Shown: positions 5,547-14,277, counted from the first letter of the stretch. The stretch: DNA of 16,861 bases from JBBPYC01 sp038200275 (GCA_038200275.1 JBBPYC010000105.1:1-16861); one strand, 5' to 3'. Notes: generated by a model from the letters alone, not told the origin. Program-made: numbers and translations.

Positions 5547-5875
5547 TCACGGTTTGAGCCAGTCGGTGCTCCATTCGTCAAGCGCGCGCAGCACTCGTTT
5601 TTCTCCGTTAAGCACGAGTGTGCGCAAATTCGCTTTGCCCCACCGCAGCGCAGCACGTCGTCGCTGATGGCGACGTCAAGGGCGCGCAGGTCATAAGGAT
5701 TGAGCGGAAACGCTTCGCCGTCGAAGGTCGAAGCCAGAAAGCGAGCGACGTGCCGGGTCTGACCGCTGTCGTGCTACTCCTCCAAATCAAGCAGCTGGAC
5801 GCACGCATGAGCTGCATTGGCCTGCGCCTCACCCGCGCGGCGACTCGAGTCGGCCCGTTGGTCAGCAAGCGACAT
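5547..5875 (-). pseudogene. Broken small gene, resembles DUF7673 proteins
   Basis: From ATG 5875 the minus strand reads MSLADQRADSSRRAGEAQAN to LLDLEE, then an in-frame TAG, then HDSGQTRHVARFLASTFDGE and LNPYDLRALDVAISDDVLRC. A frame change near 5640 leads to RWGKANLRTLVLNGEKRVLR and an ending DEWSTDWLKP with TGA at 5547-5549. The pattern (D-T/S-GQ-(S/T)-R-x-VA-x-FL, then (L/F)-D-L-x-x-(L)-D) matches small proteins common on plasmids and integrative elements that I recall under the name DUF7673; their function is unknown to me. One stop and one frameshift in an otherwise well-kept sequence suggest recent decay. Confidence 0.5.
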
Positions 5876-5895
5876 CGTTACTCCCAACCGACTTC

Positions 5896-5916
5896 AAAAA
5901 CACCGAACGTCGGTAT
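5896..5916 (-). terminator. Candidate terminator downstream of kdpE
   Basis: On the minus strand ATACCGA-CGT-TCGGTGT forms a seven-pair hairpin with one T/G wobble and a three-base loop, followed by a T-run (5900-5896). It lies 63-84 bases past the kdpE stop codon and ahead of the broken DUF7673-like gene. This fits an intrinsic terminator of the kdp transcript. The stem is short, so it may be weak. Confidence 0.45.
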
Positions 5917-5979
5917 TGGCGTCAACCGCCTTTCCCATGGGACGAACTTTCAGTCGAATGGGCTGCGGCCATTGGGCGA

Positions 5980-6678
5980 CTACTGGTCGATTACCAGCCT
6001 GTAGCCCACCCCCGTCTCGGTCAGGATATGCCTGGGCTGCGCAGAGTCGTCCTCCAGCTTTTGCCGCAGGTTGCCCATAAAGACACGCAGGTAATGGGTG
6101 CTCTGACTGTGGCTCGGGCCCCAGACTGCGCGCAGCAGGTGCGGATGGGTCAGCACCCGGCCGGCATTGGCGATCAACACACCGAGCAGCCGGTACTCGA
6201 TCGGCGTCAGATGGACCTCCGCACCGCCTTTTTTCACCACGCGAGCAGCCAGGTCGACCTCGACATTGCCGAAGCGGCAAACCCCTTGTGCATTGGCGCC
6301 GCTTCCTTGAGCGCGCCGCAGGTTGGCGCGGGCGCGGGCCAGCAGCTCGTCCACACCGAAGGGCTTGGTGATGAAGTCGTCGGCCCCCGCATCGAGCGCG
6401 GCGACTTTCTCTTTTTCCTGCGCCCGGGCCGACAGCACGATCACCGGCACGCTCGACCAGACGCGCAGCGCGCGAATGAAATCGATGCCGTCGCCGTCGG
6501 GCAGGCCCAGGTCGGCGATGACCAGGTCGGGTCGGCGTGTGCCGGCTTCGATCAGCCCCCGCCGAATAGTGTCGGCCTCGATCACCTGCCAGCCTTCGGC
6601 CTCCAGCGACAGGCGCACGAAGCGGCGGATCTCACGCTCGTCTACCAGCACCAGCGCGATCGGCGTCGAGGCGGTCAT
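5980..6678 (-). CDS. kdpE: KdpE, response regulator of the potassium-uptake operon
   Basis: The 232-residue protein is an OmpR-type response regulator of normal KdpE length. The receiver domain (about 7-120) has the acidic pair D13-E14, phospho-acceptor D56 in VIADLGLPDGDG, S83 in VLSAR and K105 in TKPFG. The winged-helix DNA-binding domain (about 135-230) shows the typical LTPIEYRLLGVLIANAGRVL and THYLRVFMGNLRQKLE stretches. Phosphorylated by KdpD, it activates transcription of kdpFABC. ATG 6678 overlaps the kdpD stop as ATGA, so the two are translated together. It is the last gene of the operon; a possible terminator follows. Confidence 0.97.
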   Translation of the reverse strand: MTASTPIALVLVDEREIRRFVRLSLEAEGWQVIEADTIRRGLIEAGTRRPDLVIADLGLPDGDGIDFIRALRVWSSVPVIVLSARAQEKEKVAALDAGADDFITKPFGVDELLARARANLRRAQGSGANAQGVCRFGNVEVDLAARVVKKGGAEVHLTPIEYRLLGVLIANAGRVLTHPHLLRAVWGPSHSQSTHYLRVFMGNLRQKLEDDSAQPRHILTETGVGYRLVIDQ

Positions 6679-9395
6679 GCAACGCCTTCGCTCTCAGGCG
6701 CCGTCGTTGTTTCTGTCTCGATCACCGGCGGGGTGCGCAACGGCAAAGTGAATGCGAACGTCGCGCCGTGCGGCGTGGTCGGCTCGACCCAGATGCGACC
6801 ACGATGTGCCTGCACGATGGCACGGCAGATGGCCAGACCGAGGCCCACCCCGGGCGTAGCGGACTCGTTGTTGCCTCGCGTGAATTTCTGGAACACAACG
6901 TCTCTTTGATCCGGTTCGACGCCGGGTCCATGATCGCGAACGGCAACGCGCAACGCACCGTCCACCACACCCACCACCAGCTCGATCGGAGCATCGCGCG
7001 GCGTGTATTTGCCGGCATTCTCCAGCAGGTTCACCAGCACCCGCTCGATCAACACCGCGTCGCATTCGACCAACGGCACGTCCGGTGCGATCTCCACCAC
7101 CACAGGGCGCTCGCCCAAGGCATCCTGCGCGACCTTGAGTGCGCCGCCAACCAGCTCCTCCGCCGACTGCCATTCGAGCGCAAGGTGCACTTCGCCGCTC
7201 TGAATGCGCGCCATGTCCAGCAAATTGGTAACCATGTCGTTCATGCGGCGTGCACGGTCACCGATGGCGTGGGCGCTGGTGCGCTGCGACGCACTCAGCG
7301 CCGGCTCGCTGGCAGCCAGCAACTCAGCCATGCCGACCAAAGCGGCCAAGGGCGTGCGCAGATCATGCGACAGCGCCGACAACAGCGAATTGCGCAGCTG
7401 CTCGGTTTCCATTTTCACCATCGCGCCCTGTGCGACCTCGACATAGTGCACCCGCTCCAGCGCCATCGCCGTGAGGGCAGCAAAAGTTTCGAGCTGCTGG
7501 CGCTGCTCGGGGATCAACAGAAAGCGCGGCTCCTGCGGCTTGACGGCCAGCACGCCGCGCGCCCGCATCGGCGCGCGCAGGGGCAGGTACAGCCAGGGGC
7601 TTCCGGCCAGCGTGTCGGTGTGCAGGCCGGCCGGTTGGTTGTTTTGCAGCGCCCACTGCGCGGTGCCCAGATCCGGTGCACTGCCATCAGGCTGATCCGC
7701 TGACGCCAGCGTCAGCCGGTCGTCGCCGTCGAGCGCATACACCGCGACCTCGGCGCGGAATTCGTGGCCAATTGCGGCCTGCGCGGACGCCACCGCCAGC
7801 TCTTGCGTCAACGCATTCGACAGATCGCGCGCGGCTTCGAACAATGCCCGCGAGCGCCCCTCGCGATGCCGCGCCACATTTGCCTGGTAGCGCAAGCCGG
7901 CCGTGAGCTGGCCGGTGACAAGGCCAACCGCGAGCATCACCGCAAAGGTCAACAGGTACTGTACGTCGGACACGGTGAACGACAGCTCCGGCGGCACGAA
8001 GAAGAAATCGAACGCGGCCACATTGACGAATGCCGCGACCACCGCCGGCCCGCGTCCGAGCCACAGCGCAACACCCACCACTGTCAGGAGGAACACCATG
8101 ACGATGTTGGCGAGGTCGAAGTAAGGCGTCAGCGCTCGCGTGAGGACGGTCGTCGCCACACAGATTCCCATCACCACTGCGTAACGCAGCCAGCGCCGAT
8201 CGGGCGGCGCAGACACTGCGTCTGTGCGCCGCTGGGCTGCGCGGTCCGGTGTCGTGCGCAACCGCCCGACCTCGATGCGATCAATGTCCGGCGCCAGCAG
8301 GGCTGCCGTGGTGCCCAGCCGGCGCCTCGGCCACCAGCGCGTCACCGTCGGCGTACCGAGCACCAGTTTGGACAGGTTGTTGGCACGAGCATGGTCCACC
8401 AGCGCTTGCGCGACGCCTTGCGCCGACAGCACTGTGGTGCGCGCGCCGAGCGAGCGCGCCAGCTCCACGGTTTGCAGGATGGCATTGCGACGCGGCGGTT
8501 CGAGCCGCTGCAGCGCAGGCGTCTCGACGTACACGGCATGCCAGCTCACCGCCAGTTGCCTTGCGAGCTGCGCAGCGCTGCGCACCACATGCTCGGCGCC
8601 TGCATGCGGGCCGATACAGCACATCAAGCCACCTTCGGTTTTCCAGACCGGATCTATCAGCTGGTCGCTGCGGTAGGCCTGCACATCGTTTTCGACCCGG
8701 TCGGCGGTACGGCGCAGCGCGAGCTCGCGCAAGGCCATCAGGTTGCCCTTGCGAAAGAAATTGGCGGCGGCGCGCTCGGCCTGGGCCGGCAGGTAGACCT
8801 TGCCCGCTGCCAGCCGCTCGATCAGTTCTTCCGCCGGGGTATCGACCAGCACCACCTCGTTGGCCTGGTCGAAAAACGTGTCGGGCAGTGTCTCGTGCAC
8901 CACGATGCCGGTGATGCCGCCGACCACGTCGTTCAGGCTCTCCAGGTGCTGCACGTTGAGCGTGCTGTAGACGTCAATGCCGGCGGCCAGCAGCTCTTCC
9001 ACATCCTGCCAGCGCTTGGCATGGCGCGAACCCGGCACGTTCGAATGCGCCAGCTCGTCGACCAGCAGCACCGCAGGCTTGCGGGCCAGCGCGGCGTCGA
9101 GATCGAACTCGGCGAGCTGACGGCCGCGGTGGTCGTGCCGTGCAGGCGGCTGCAGCGTGAGGCCTTCAAGCAAAGCCGCGGTGTCGGCGCGGCCATGGGT
9201 TTCGACAATGCCGGCCACCACATCGACGCCGGTCGCTTGCAACTGGCGCGCGGCGGCCAGCATCGAATAGGTCTTGCCGACACCGGCCGACGCGCCGAAG
9301 TAGATGCGCAGCCGACCGCGCGCCGATCGCTTGTCCTCGTCACGCAGCCGCAAAAGCAGCGCGTCGGGATCGGGGCGGGTGTCGGTCTGGGCCAT
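6675..9395 (-). CDS. kdpD: KdpD, membrane histidine kinase sensing potassium limitation
   Basis: At 906 residues it matches full-length KdpD. In order: the KdpD sensor domain with Walker A GASAGVGKT (34-42) and the VLLVDELAHSNVPGSRHAKR block (109-128); a universal-stress-protein-like domain (about 255-375); four membrane helices (about 404-498; DUF4118 region); a GAF-like segment (about 515-650); and a HisKA/HATPase kinase with H677 in ALSHDLRTPLA, the N-box NLLENAGKYTP (789-799), DHGPGV (821-826) and GVGLGL (849-854). It controls KdpE phosphorylation in response to external and internal K+ and ionic strength. The start at 9395 lies nine bases after the kdpC stop, and the 3' end overlaps kdpE. 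All kinase motifs are intact. The last 20 or so residues are a Thr/Glu-rich tail. Confidence 0.97.
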   Translation of the reverse strand: MAQTDTRPDPDALLLRLRDEDKRSARGRLRIYFGASAGVGKTYSMLAAARQLQATGVDVVAGIVETHGRADTAALLEGLTLQPPARHDHRGRQLAEFDLDAALARKPAVLLVDELAHSNVPGSRHAKRWQDVEELLAAGIDVYSTLNVQHLESLNDVVGGITGIVVHETLPDTFFDQANEVVLVDTPAEELIERLAAGKVYLPAQAERAAANFFRKGNLMALRELALRRTADRVENDVQAYRSDQLIDPVWKTEGGLMCCIGPHAGAEHVVRSAAQLARQLAVSWHAVYVETPALQRLEPPRRNAILQTVELARSLGARTTVLSAQGVAQALVDHARANNLSKLVLGTPTVTRWWPRRRLGTTAALLAPDIDRIEVGRLRTTPDRAAQRRTDAVSAPPDRRWLRYAVVMGICVATTVLTRALTPYFDLANIVMVFLLTVVGVALWLGRGPAVVAAFVNVAAFDFFFVPPELSFTVSDVQYLLTFAVMLAVGLVTGQLTAGLRYQANVARHREGRSRALFEAARDLSNALTQELAVASAQAAIGHEFRAEVAVYALDGDDRLTLASADQPDGSAPDLGTAQWALQNNQPAGLHTDTLAGSPWLYLPLRAPMRARGVLAVKPQEPRFLLIPEQRQQLETFAALTAMALERVHYVEVAQGAMVKMETEQLRNSLLSALSHDLRTPLAALVGMAELLAASEPALSASQRTSAHAIGDRARRMNDMVTNLLDMARIQSGEVHLALEWQSAEELVGGALKVAQDALGERPVVVEIAPDVPLVECDAVLIERVLVNLLENAGKYTPRDAPIELVVGVVDGALRVAVRDHGPGVEPDQRDVVFQKFTRGNNESATPGVGLGLAICRAIVQAHRGRIWVEPTTPHGATFAFTLPLRTPPVIETETTTAPESEGVA

Positions 9396-9404
9396 CGGAG
9401 GCCA

Positions 9405-10019
9405 CTATTTTGGCGACGGGTGATTGGTTATCGGAGATGATGCCTGGCCCTCGGCCGCGTCCAGCGCCAAATTCAAGCGCAACACGTGCACGCGCGGCTC
9501 GCCGACGACGCCCAGCCACGGCAGCGTGGTGTGCGCCTCGACCAGTTGCTGCACTTGATCGAGCGGCAGACTGCGCACTCGGGCCACGCGCGTTGCCTGG
9601 TAATTCGCCGCAGCGACGCCGATCTCCGGGTCCAACCCGCTGCCCGATGCCGTCACCAAGTCAACTGGCACCGCGGTGGTGCTTTCCGGATCGGCCGCGC
9701 GCAAGGCAACGATCCGGCCCGTCACCGTATCAACCAGCGCCGGGTTCAGCGGGCCGAGGTTCGAGCCGCCGGATGCTGCTGCGCTGTTGGCCATCGGCGC
9801 CGTGGCCGACGGGCGGCCCCAGAAGTACTTGGGGTTGGTGAACGACTGGCCGATCAGTTCGGAGCCGACCGGCTGGCCTTCTTTCACGATCAGGCTGCCG
9901 CCGGCCTGCTGCGGGAAGACGAGTTTTGCAATGCCGGTGACGGCCAGCGGATAGACCACGCCAGTGAGCAGCGTCAGCAGCAAGAACAGCACGAGAGCGG
10001 GACGAAGGGCGTTGCGCAT
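9405..10019 (-). CDS. kdpC: KdpC, single-span subunit of the Kdp potassium ATPase
   Basis: This 204-residue protein has one N-terminal membrane helix (about 8-33: PALVLFLLLTLLTGVVYPLA) and a soluble domain with the family motifs GSELIGQSFTNPKYFWGRPS (52-71), ASGGSNLGPLNP (82-93), VTASGSGLDPEI (122-133) and ANYQATRVARVRSLP (137-151). KdpC stabilises the KdpFABC complex and raises ATP affinity of KdpB. A GGAGAG sequence sits just upstream of ATG 10019, and 23 bases separate it from kdpB. It is slightly longer than the E. coli protein because of a Ser/Pro-rich C-terminal tail, which seems unremarkable. Confidence 0.97.
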   Translation of the reverse strand: MRNALRPALVLFLLLTLLTGVVYPLAVTGIAKLVFPQQAGGSLIVKEGQPVGSELIGQSFTNPKYFWGRPSATAPMANSAAASGGSNLGPLNPALVDTVTGRIVALRAADPESTTAVPVDLVTASGSGLDPEIGVAAANYQATRVARVRSLPLDQVQQLVEAHTTLPWLGVVGEPRVHVLRLNLALDAAEGQASSPITNHPSPK

Positions 10020-10042
10020 GTTCTCTCCAGATCGTTGAAGGT

Positions 10043-12193
10043 TCAGACCAGGCCCACGGTGGACAGCAGCAGGTCGATCGCCTTGATGCCGATGAACGGC
10101 ACGACCAGGCCACCCAGCCCGTAGATCAACACGTTGCGGCGCAGCAGGGCAGCCGCGCCGACCGCACGGTAGGCCACGCCCTTGAGCGCCAGCGGGATCA
10201 GGAAGACGATCACCATCGCATTGAAGATCACGGCCGACAGGATCGCCGACGACGGACTGTGCAGCTGCATCACATCGAGCGTGCCGAGCTGCGGGTAGGT
10301 GGTGGCGAACGCCGCCGGGATGATGGCGAAATACTTCGCCACGTCGTTGGCAATTGAAAACGTGGTGAGCGAGCCGCGCGTCATCAACAGCTGCTTGCCG
10401 GTTTCAACAATCTCCAGCAGCTTGGTCGGATTGCTGTCCAGGTCGACCATGTTGCCGGCCTCCTTGGCCGCTTGCGTGCCCGAATTCATCGCCACCGCCA
10501 CATCGGCCTGTGCCAGCGCGGGCGCGTCGTTGGTGCCATCGCCGGTCATCGCCACCAGCCGGCCTTCGGCCTGATAGTCGCGAATCATCTTGAGCTTGGC
10601 TTCGGGCGTGGCCTCGGCCAGAAAGTCGTCGACGCCGGCTTCGGCCGCAATGGCCGCCGCCGTCAGGCCGTTGTCGCCGGTGATCATCACGGTGCGGATG
10701 CCCATGCGGCGCAGCTCGGCAAAGCGCTCCTTGATGCCGCCCTTGACGATGTCTTTCAGCTCGACCACACCGAGCACCTGGGCGCCATCGGCCACCACCA
10801 GCGGCGTGCTGCCTTTGCGCGCCACGTCGTCGGTGGCGGTCTGCACGTCAGCTGGAAAATGGCCACCGAGCGCCTCCACATGCTTGCGGATGGCGTCGGC
10901 CGAGCCTTTGCGCAGTTGACGCAGGGGTCCGTCGTGCTCGCCTTCCAGATCGACACCGCTCATGCGGGTCTGCGCCGTGAACGGCACGAACTGCACGTTG
11001 CGGCCACCGAGTTCGCGCTCGCGCAGGTCGAACAGCTGCTTGGCCAGCACCGTGATGCTGCGGCCCTCGGGCGTTTCGTCGGCCATCGAGGCGAACTGCG
11101 CCACGTCGGCCAGCTGCCGCGCTTCGATGCACTGCGCCGGCACGAAGGCGGAAGCCTGCCGGTTGCCCAGCGTGATGGTGCCGGTCTTGTCCATCAGCAG
11201 CACATCGACGTCGCCGGCGGCTTCCACAGCCCGGCCCGAAGTGGCGATCACGTTGGCGGCCATCATGCGGCTCATGCCGGCCACGCCGATCGCCGACAGC
11301 AACGCGCCGATGGTGGTCGGAATCAAGCACACCAGCAACGCGATCAGCACCGGCACACTGACCGGCGTGCCCAGCCCGGCGGCTTCGACGCTGAAGATCG
11401 AGAACGGCAGCAGCGTCGCGGTGACGGCCAGAAACACGATCGTCAGCGCCACCAGCAGGATGTTCAGCGCGATCTCGTTCGGTGTTTTCTTGCGGGCTGC
11501 GCCTTCGACCATCGAGATCATGCGGTCCAGAAAGCTCTCGCCCGGGTTCACGCTGATGCGCACCACCAGCCAGTCGGACAGCACGCGGGTGCCGCCAGTG
11601 ACCGAGCCGAAGTCACCGCCCGATTCGCGGATCACAGGGGCCGATTCGCCGGTGATGGCGCTCTCGTCGACCGACGCGACGCCTTCGATCACCTCGCCAT
11701 CGAGCGGAATGGTGTCGCCGCTCTCGACCAGCACCACCACGCCCTTGCGCAGTTCATCGGCTTCCTGCGGATGCCAGGTCGAGCCGTGCTTCGGCTCTTT
11801 CAGCACCTTGGCGAACACGGTGCGGCGCATACCGCGCAGCGACGACGCCTGCGCCTTGCTGCGGCTCTCGGCAATGGCTTCGGCGAAGTTGGCAAACAGG
11901 ACGGTGAACCACAGCCACAGCGCAATCGCCAGCACGAAGCCGGATGACGTGCCATTGATGGCAGCAGCTGGCGTACCAAACGCCGAGTTCAGCCAGATGA
12001 TGGTGGTGAGGATGCTGCCGATGTAGACAACGAACATCACCGGATTGCGCCACTGCACGCGCGGGCTCATTTTGTAGAGCGCGGATAGAGCCGCCGTGCG
12101 CAGCAGCGCGGGGTCGAGCAGCGACGTGGCGCTGCGCGTGTGGGAGGGAGCGGTTGCTTCGGCCATGGTGTTTCTCGTTGGGCGCGGTGTCAT
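10043..12193 (-). CDS. kdpB: KdpB, P-type ATPase subunit for potassium import
   Basis: The energy-coupling subunit of KdpFABC. Numbered from ATG 12193 (716 residues) it has the actuator loop TGES (181-184), the phosphorylation motif DKTGT with D335, the nucleotide-binding KGSA (429-432), the hinge MTGDGTNDAPA (549-559) and membrane helices near 53-70, 88-105, 245-265, 281-300, 610-635, 650-670 and 688-710, the usual set. All catalytic residues are present. The start is uncertain: ATG 12193 lies four bases after the kdpA stop but lacks a ribosome-binding site, whereas ATG 12166, nine codons in, is preceded by a GAGAAA element and gives 707 residues, closer to the family. The protein hydrolyses ATP and drives K+ transfer from KdpA to the cytoplasm. 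Confidence 0.97.
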   Translation of the reverse strand: MTPRPTRNTMAEATAPSHTRSATSLLDPALLRTAALSALYKMSPRVQWRNPVMFVVYIGSILTTIIWLNSAFGTPAAAINGTSSGFVLAIALWLWFTVLFANFAEAIAESRSKAQASSLRGMRRTVFAKVLKEPKHGSTWHPQEADELRKGVVVLVESGDTIPLDGEVIEGVASVDESAITGESAPVIRESGGDFGSVTGGTRVLSDWLVVRISVNPGESFLDRMISMVEGAARKKTPNEIALNILLVALTIVFLAVTATLLPFSIFSVEAAGLGTPVSVPVLIALLVCLIPTTIGALLSAIGVAGMSRMMAANVIATSGRAVEAAGDVDVLLMDKTGTITLGNRQASAFVPAQCIEARQLADVAQFASMADETPEGRSITVLAKQLFDLRERELGGRNVQFVPFTAQTRMSGVDLEGEHDGPLRQLRKGSADAIRKHVEALGGHFPADVQTATDDVARKGSTPLVVADGAQVLGVVELKDIVKGGIKERFAELRRMGIRTVMITGDNGLTAAAIAAEAGVDDFLAEATPEAKLKMIRDYQAEGRLVAMTGDGTNDAPALAQADVAVAMNSGTQAAKEAGNMVDLDSNPTKLLEIVETGKQLLMTRGSLTTFSIANDVAKYFAIIPAAFATTYPQLGTLDVMQLHSPSSAILSAVIFNAMVIVFLIPLALKGVAYRAVGAAALLRRNVLIYGLGGLVVPFIGIKAIDLLLSTVGLV

Positions 12194-12197
12194 GCGG

Positions 12198-13997
12198 CTA
12201 CTTGGGATACCAAAGCGTCAGGTGCTCGATGAGCGGCCCGAGCGCCAGCGACGGCACGTAGTTGAGCAAGCCGACCAGCACCACGGTGCCGAGCAGCAGC
12301 AGCACGAACAGCGGGCCGTGCGTCGGCAAGGTGCCGGCCGTGACCGCCATGCGCTTCTTCGCGGCCAGCGAGCCTGCGATGGCCAGCACCGGCACGATTA
12401 CGCCGAAGCGACCAAACCACATCGCCACCGCCAGCAGCACGTTGTAGAACGGCGTGTTGGCGGACAGGCCGGCGAAGGCGCTGCCGTTGTTATTGGCGGC
12501 GGAGGTGAAGGCGTAGAGCATCTCGGAGAAACCATGCGCACCGGGGTTGGCTACGCCCGCGCGGCCGGCCAGAGTCATCGACGCGATGGCGGTGCCGGCG
12601 AGCACCAGGATCGGCGTGACCAGGATCACGATCGACGTCATCTTCATCTCGAAGGTCTCGATCTTCTTGCCCAGGTATTCGGGCGTGCGGCCGATCATCA
12701 AACCCGCGATGAACACCGCCAGCAAGGCGAAGATCAGCATGCCGTACAGGCCGGTGCCGGTGCCGCCGAATACCACCTCGCCGAGCTGCATGAGCACCAG
12801 TGGCACCATGCCGCCCAGGGGGGTGAAGGAGTCGTGCATCCCGTTGACCGCACCGCATGACGCCGCCGTGGTGATGGCTGCGAACAAGCCGGTGGCGGCA
12901 ATGCCGAAGCGCGTTTCCTTGCCCTCCATGTTGCCGCCCGACTGCATCACGCTGGCGGTCTGGTCGGCACCGACCGCCCCCAGCCGCGGGTTGCCCTGCT
13001 GCTCCTGCGTGGTGACGGCGACCACCGCCACCACGAACAGGATCGTCATGGCCGCCAGCACCGCCCAGCCCTGGCGCATGTCGCCCACCATGCGACCGAA
13101 CATGAACACCAGCGCCGCCGGGATCAGGAAGATCGCGATCATCTGGAAAAAATTCGACAGCGGCGTCGGGTTCTCGAACGGATGCGCCGAGTTGGCGTTG
13201 AAAAACCCGCCGCCGTTGGTGCCAAGCATCTTGATCGCTTCCTGCGACGCGACCGGTCCCATCGCCAGCGTCTGGCCGGCGGTGGTGGCGGCTTTCATCT
13301 GCGGCGTGCCGTCGGCGGCCAGCACCGGTTGCCCGTCCGCGCCGGCCACAGCGACTTGGTAGCGGGTCGTGTCGAGCGTCTTCACGTCCTGATAAGGCGA
13401 GAAGTTCTGGATCACGCCCTGACCGACCAGGAACACCGCGAACACCAGCGACAGCGGCACCAGCACATAGGTGATGACGCGGGTCAGGTCAACCCAGCAG
13501 TTGCCGATGGTGGCCGCCGAGCGCGCCGCGAAGCCGCGGATCAGCGCGATCACCACCACGATGCCGGTGGCGGCCGAGAAGAAGTTCTGCACCGTCAGGC
13601 CGGCCATCTGCGTCAGGTAACTCATTGCACCTTCGCCGCCATAGCCTTGCCAATTGGTGTTGGTGACGAAGCTGATGGCGGTGTTGAAGGCCGAGTCAGG
13701 GCTGATGGCCGGCAGCGCCTGGGGATTCAACGGCAACCAGATTTGCAGCCGCTGCAATGCATAGACGGCCAGCACGCCCAGGAAGTTGAACAAAAGCAAT
13801 GACAGCGCATAACTGCGCCAGTTCATGCCAACGGCTGGATCGACCCCGGCGATCCGGTACAGGCCGCGCTCGGCGGCGGCAAGCCAGCGTGGCAGCCGAC
13901 CTTCCGCCAGCGCGGTCAGCCAGATACCCAGCGGCCAAGCCAGCACCAACAGCACCGCCAAGTAGCCGGCGAGCAGCAACGAAGATTGGGTGCTCAT
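12198..13997 (-). CDS. kdpA: KdpA, potassium-channel-like subunit
   Basis: From ATG 13997 the protein has 599 residues with about ten membrane helices. The four selectivity-filter loops of the KdpA/Trk-like pore are visible: VTNTNWQGYGGEG (111-123), GTNGGGFFNANS (259-270), CGAVNGMHDSFTP (381-393) and SAANNNGSAFAGLS (499-512). This subunit takes up K+ selectively from the periplasm. ATG 13997 is chosen because it overlaps the kdpF stop (TGATG), has an AGAGGTG sequence upstream and yields the standard N-terminus MSTQSSLLLAGYL; the frame is open further upstream, but that would swallow kdpF. A loop of about 50 residues before the second filter (203-255, Asp/Ala/Thr-rich) makes it a little longer than the E. 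coli protein. Confidence 0.97.
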   Translation of the reverse strand: MSTQSSLLLAGYLAVLLVLAWPLGIWLTALAEGRLPRWLAAAERGLYRIAGVDPAVGMNWRSYALSLLLFNFLGVLAVYALQRLQIWLPLNPQALPAISPDSAFNTAISFVTNTNWQGYGGEGAMSYLTQMAGLTVQNFFSAATGIVVVIALIRGFAARSAATIGNCWVDLTRVITYVLVPLSLVFAVFLVGQGVIQNFSPYQDVKTLDTTRYQVAVAGADGQPVLAADGTPQMKAATTAGQTLAMGPVASQEAIKMLGTNGGGFFNANSAHPFENPTPLSNFFQMIAIFLIPAALVFMFGRMVGDMRQGWAVLAAMTILFVVAVVAVTTQEQQGNPRLGAVGADQTASVMQSGGNMEGKETRFGIAATGLFAAITTAASCGAVNGMHDSFTPLGGMVPLVLMQLGEVVFGGTGTGLYGMLIFALLAVFIAGLMIGRTPEYLGKKIETFEMKMTSIVILVTPILVLAGTAIASMTLAGRAGVANPGAHGFSEMLYAFTSAANNNGSAFAGLSANTPFYNVLLAVAMWFGRFGVIVPVLAIAGSLAAKKRMAVTAGTLPTHGPLFVLLLLGTVVLVGLLNYVPSLALGPLIEHLTLWYPK

Positions 13998-14086
13998 CAG
14001 AACACCTCTGCGTTCAGCAGCGCATAGGCCAGGTACACGAACAAGCCCGCCGCACTGAGCCCTGCCAGCCAAATCAGCCAACTCAT
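13997..14086 (-). CDS. kdpF: KdpF, small membrane peptide of the Kdp complex
   Basis: This 29-residue ORF encodes a single hydrophobic helix: MSWLIWLAGLSAAGLFVYLA and a short polar end, YALLNAEVF. Its size, position directly before kdpA and W/L-rich start identify it as KdpF, the lipid-like stabiliser of the KdpFABC complex. Its TGA shares one base with the kdpA ATG (TGATG), and its ATG overlaps the stop of a further small upstream ORF as ATGA. It is often missed in annotation because of its length. Confidence 0.9.
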   Translation of the reverse strand: MSWLIWLAGLSAAGLFVYLAYALLNAEVF

Positions 14087-14175
14087 GACGGCGCTCCCAG
14101 CTTGTCGCAGCCCGCCACCATTGCAACCATGGTCGCCAGCATCGCCAGGGATGCGGCCGAAAACACGATGTCCAT
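14083..14175 (-). CDS. Small membrane leader ORF in front of kdpF
   Basis: ATG 14175 opens a 30-residue frame, MDIVFSAASLAMLATMVAMV then AGCDKLGAPS, whose stop overlaps the kdpF start (ATGA). It has one predicted membrane helix (about 4-21) and then a cysteine followed by charged residues. A GAGG sequence lies about eight bases upstream. Position, overlap and hydrophobicity suggest it is the first gene of the kdp transcript. I recall similar tiny ORFs before kdpF in other Gram-negative kdp loci, but I cannot confirm that here. It could be an extra small subunit or a leader peptide that couples translation. The AGC sequence is not a proper lipobox, as no Leu stands three residues before the Cys. 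Confidence 0.55.
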   Translation of the reverse strand: MDIVFSAASLAMLATMVAMVAGCDKLGAPS

Positions 14176-14201
14176 CCACTGCCTCGCTTATCGATCCTAA
14201 G

Positions 14202-14277
14202 ATTCGACCAAGCGTAGGAGCCAGCGTGTCAAGGTGGTGTATAGATTCGCCGCCCGGGTATCAAGAATGCATAAAGA
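14202..14277 (-). promoter_or_regulatory. Candidate kdp promoter and KdpE-binding site
   Basis: On the minus strand TTGACA (14232-14227) is a perfect -35 hexamer with a poor -10 (TCGAAT, 14207-14202, 19 bases apart), as expected for an activator-dependent promoter. Upstream, at 14277-14254, the strand reads CTTTATGCATTCTTGATACC within a T-rich stretch that resembles the E. coli KdpE box (TTTATA..TTTTTACA). It would sit about 60-80 bases before the start of transcription, close to the E. coli placement. The transcription start is assumed from the hexamers. Confidence 0.4.

Noticed and set aside
7764..9440. Long plus-strand open frame (558 codons) opposite kdpD
   Set aside because: It is antisense to a fully conserved kdpD with intact motifs; its His/Arg/Gln-rich composition is typical of the complementary strand of GC-rich genes.
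10472..11947. Long plus-strand open frame (491 codons) opposite kdpB
   Set aside because: Same reason: antisense shadow of kdpB, rich in His, Arg and Gln and without family motifs.
13997..14179. Sixty-codon frame covering kdpF with a longer N-terminus
   Set aside because: The extension is Gly/Arg-rich and not KdpF-like, while the internal ATG 14086 gives the exact KdpF pattern and overlaps the upstream leader ORF.
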